The notes under the pieces were generated by a model that was not told the DNA's origin, ran no database searches, and worked only from the letters and a program-made list of their open reading frames with translations. 64,000 nt of DNA from Saksenaea vasiformis B4078 (lineage: Eukaryota > Mucoromycota > Mucoromycetes > Mucorales > Saksenaeaceae): contig JNDT01001468.1 of the NCBI GenBank assembly GCA_000697055.1, positions 86,399 through 150,398 of the forward strand, in the 5' to 3' direction. Made by a program: the position numbers and the translations under genes. Each line of letters opens with the position of its first letter. The stretch's first letter is position 1. Shown here piece by piece: positions 61,357 to 64,000 of the stretch.

Positions 61357-64000
61357 ATGCCTCCAAAAAAGTTGCAAAAAGGGTAAGCTTGTAATATCAA
61401 ACGTATAACACTTGATAATCGTTAATGTACTTAATAGCAAAGGGAAGGCTGTTGCTACTAAGAAATCTCCAACTCCAGTAGACTCGTTAAGTCGGAACAG
61501 TATCATTTCACAGTCTTAATACGCTCGCTTTTTTGTCTAGTGGGTCTGATGATGATTCACAACTTCAATTAGCCGTCCAGCTTAGCCGTCAGAGCCGCAT
61601 GCTATCATCCACCGTTGCTGGTCCTTCCTCTGCTGCTGGCCCTTCCTCTGCTGCTGGCCCTTCCTCTGCTGCTGGCCCTTCCTCTGCTGCTGGCCCTTCC
61701 TCTGCTGCTGCTCCTTCATCATCTGCTAGCGATCATGATTACTCAGGGATGTCTAACTTGCAAATAATCTCACACAAGAAACGCAAGAAGAAGGAAATAA
61801 CTTGACGAACTTGAACGTAAAAGACAGGAACGCGAACAGCAGATACAGCAAGGTAAAGCGCAAACTATCATAATTTATTAGACCAATTTATTTATTTCGT
61901 ATTAGCAATCTGCAAACGCTGTGGAAGGGCAGGCCATCGCGATGCACGAAGTAGAAGTTGCCGCACTTAATAACAGATTCGATCCTAATGCGCAGGAAGG
62001 TAACTACGCCATACATGACTTCGAAGATAAGTTATCTATTTCGGATCCTATAGACAATACTGTTGCTGGTAGCTCTCTTTCCACCCGTAAACGAAAGTTA
62101 TAACAAGTCGAAAAGGATATTTCGAAACAAGCGAGACAAGAGGGAAGCGTCGGAAAACAGCAGCAATCCAGAACGTAGCGTCAAATCAATGCAGCAGCTG
62201 CCTGGAGAAGGGAATTTATCAACAGCAAGTACCACATGGTTCACGAAGAAGTCGACACTGTCCCGATCACACCGAAACATTAAATGAACGACTCAAACGT
62301 TACCGGGAGAAAAGCATCGGCGCTTTGTTCGGAAGATCGGATTAGATACGATATTGCGTTTGACAGGACATCAAAAGGACCAATTTATGCAGCATATCAG
62401 TAATCTGGTCGATTTCCAGCGCGAGGTGGCGATCAAATCACAGTGGTTTGCAATATATTACGTTCTACAGATACTTGACAACGACCAAGAGGTGCCACCA
62501 ATACTGTTCTCTCAGTACTTTTTCTATGCATGTATGCAGCTTGTCTTGGGAAGGAATATCACCAGCAGCAACCGGAAGTTACCCAGAGAAGACATGACCG
62601 AATCTTTCACTGCATTTGTTCAACAATTTCCTCATTTTCTTGTAACGAGACAGTACCAATATTCCCATGCGTTAACGCCGTTAGCCGTACAGTCAGCTAC
62701 TATTTTCACAAACTCCGTTACCGAAACGTTCGAATCTCCCGCAATCAAATACTTTCATTTTAGGCTGAGAGACCTTGTAGAGGTATGTAGATATATTGTC
62801 ATTACCGTTATGATTGACTCATACTCGTATGTAGGATATAACAAAGAAAGACGCCACTGCACTGGCTGGATATATCTACGACTACTGTGGAGGTGTTACG
62901 ATCCCTGAGTGGCCGGAGGCTGTTCAGCATTCTGAAGTCCTGCAGATTGCAGTAGAAGGAATAATTGTCAGTTTTGACTCTGTGCCCCGACCAATCAATC
63001 TGGAAAATATATCTGCGCAGCCAGAAATATACCTTCGTAGTCTATATGACATGCTACAAGAATTACAAGCGTATAACACGCAGCAAACGGAGCTTGCAGA
63101 AGAGATCCAGACGGTTGCAACTCGAGGCTGGGCATTTGCTTTGATTCGGTCCATTGAAGAATTCGATGTACTTGGTCGTCGATACCGATCACGATTAGTG
63201 ACAAAAATTGTGGAAGCTGTCAATTCATCTCAACCGACTCATCTCAACGCTGAGCGTTTATCATTCGAATCTCTTGAATACATACAGCATACTATTGATA
63301 CCACTCGAGCTCAGATCAGCAATTCAATCCAATACGATCGTCAGATTGAGCAGTCCGGTTCGAGCAACATCGCTCGTGAGAACTGTTTTCGCCCTGAATT
63401 ATTTACATTTGTCCAACAACAGAAGGTTTTCTCTTTGATGCCACAGTACGGTTTCAAGCGTCAATATGCCAGTATCGATATCGTAACCCTTCGACAATTG
63501 CTTCGTCAAAGTGGTGTTCAGTTACTACATAGTGGGGCTCGCCAACAGACACAAGAGCAACATAAGCAAGATACACGACAATTCGCAGCAGTCTTTGACC
63601 TCAACAAAATTCGATGCAGAAGGTAGTTAATATCTGGACCAAGATCATTTACTAATAACCTCTTTAGTCTCTTAGAGGACCTTGATTTGGATGAACCTCG
63701 AGAACTGTTCACAAACCTCGTAAGAACAGACGGCTATGCAATCGACTTTATATTTGCTCGCAGAACAACAGAGGAACAAGACTTACCAGATCTGGACGCC
63801 ACAGACTTTGATGAATGGGAGCTTAATAACGTATTCGACTTATGGGGAGCTGACCAGGGGATGACGGAGATTTATGTAGCTAGTAATGGTCATCGAACAG
63901 AACCTCATGAAATTCGAAAGATGTCCACAGCAGAGTTTTATGTCATGGCTGGGTACAAGAAGACGAATGCGAATATCCTGCGAATTAAGCGCGAAAACGA
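61357..64000 (+). CDS. Second Fanzor-like protein, N-terminus uncertain, truncated by the window edge
   Basis: The secure part has three exons: from about 62320 to 62782, 62835-63622 and 63668 onward, all joining in frame. The first contains RFVRKIGLDTILRLTGHQKD; the second contains KVFSLMPQYGFKRQYASIDI, corresponding to the SLLP segment of the first Fanzor. The third contains LVRTDGYAIDFIFARR and the RuvC-I-like GADQGMTEIYVASNGH, then the family-typical RKMSTAEFYVMAGYKKTN. The zinc ribbon and RuvC-III would lie beyond 64000. Upstream, probable N-terminal exons include 61357-61382, a segment with a UIM-like DDSQLQLAVQLSRQS and AGPSSA repeats, and a zinc-knuckle segment CKRCGRAGHRDARSRSC (from 61906). 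These do not join cleanly, so the start and exons before about 62320 are tentative and may be damaged. Confidence 0.7.
61617..61706 (+). repeat. Five tandem 18-bp units encoding AGPSSA
   Basis: The unit GCTGGCCCTTCCTCTGCT is repeated five times (61617, 61635, 61653, 61671, 61689), the first copy with one base difference. Read in the frame of the UIM-like segment it encodes a flexible Ala-Gly-Pro-Ser linker in the N-terminal region of the second Fanzor-like gene. Such arrays vary in copy number. Confidence 0.9.

Noticed and set aside
1..64000. CRISPR arrays, rRNA and tRNA genes
   Set aside because: No regularly spaced direct repeats of CRISPR type, no rRNA-like conserved blocks and no convincing tRNA cloverleaf were seen; a covariance-model scan would be needed to exclude tRNAs formally.

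Overview
The window reads as nuclear DNA of a filamentous fungus, most likely an early-diverging one (Mucoromycota, Mucorales-like). Protein-coding genes carry many short GT-AG introns, mostly about 42-85 bases. The encoded proteins are fungal or animal-type: a Pom33/TMEM33 membrane protein, Pam17, a GLUT-type sugar transporter and MATA_HMG-type and Crinkler-type proteins. The genus is not determined. I assembled exon structures by eye from frame continuity, splice signals and family motifs. Most close exactly in frame; those that do not are flagged.

From left to right: an intron-rich Fanzor (eukaryotic TnpB homologue) occupies 953-4200. A housekeeping block at 6.3-28.1 kb holds the NDUFA2-type complex I subunit, cytosolic methionyl-tRNA synthetase, a four-finger C2H2 protein, a Pom33/TMEM33 protein, the ribosome-assembly GTPase Nog2, a protein with a CUE/UBA-like tail, a GLUT-like transporter, a small unknown and the GPI-anchor glycosyltransferase Gpi3/PIG-A. 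A repeat-rich gap with degraded coding sequence follows (28.1-32.7 kb). Next come a 1407-residue ankyrin/coiled-coil protein and a convergent aldehyde dehydrogenase (32.8-39.1 kb). Two duplicated COPI-associated (Tvp15-like) membrane protein genes flank a small HMG-box gene at 43.7-48.3 kb, followed by Pam17.

From about 49 kb to the end the sequence is accessory in character. It has inverted-repeat (MITE-like) elements and a broken Crinkler-type gene with a P-loop NTPase and a PD-(D/E)XK-like nuclease segment. It also has a predicted secreted protein, a coiled-coil gene transcribed to the left and, divergent from it, a second Fanzor-like gene running off the right edge. The window is thus bracketed by two members of the Fanzor family, which are RNA-guided nucleases in the characterised cases. 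This is the most notable content.

Stretches longer than 300 bases with no gene I could support are listed as such. I saw no convincing tRNA, rRNA or CRISPR array.
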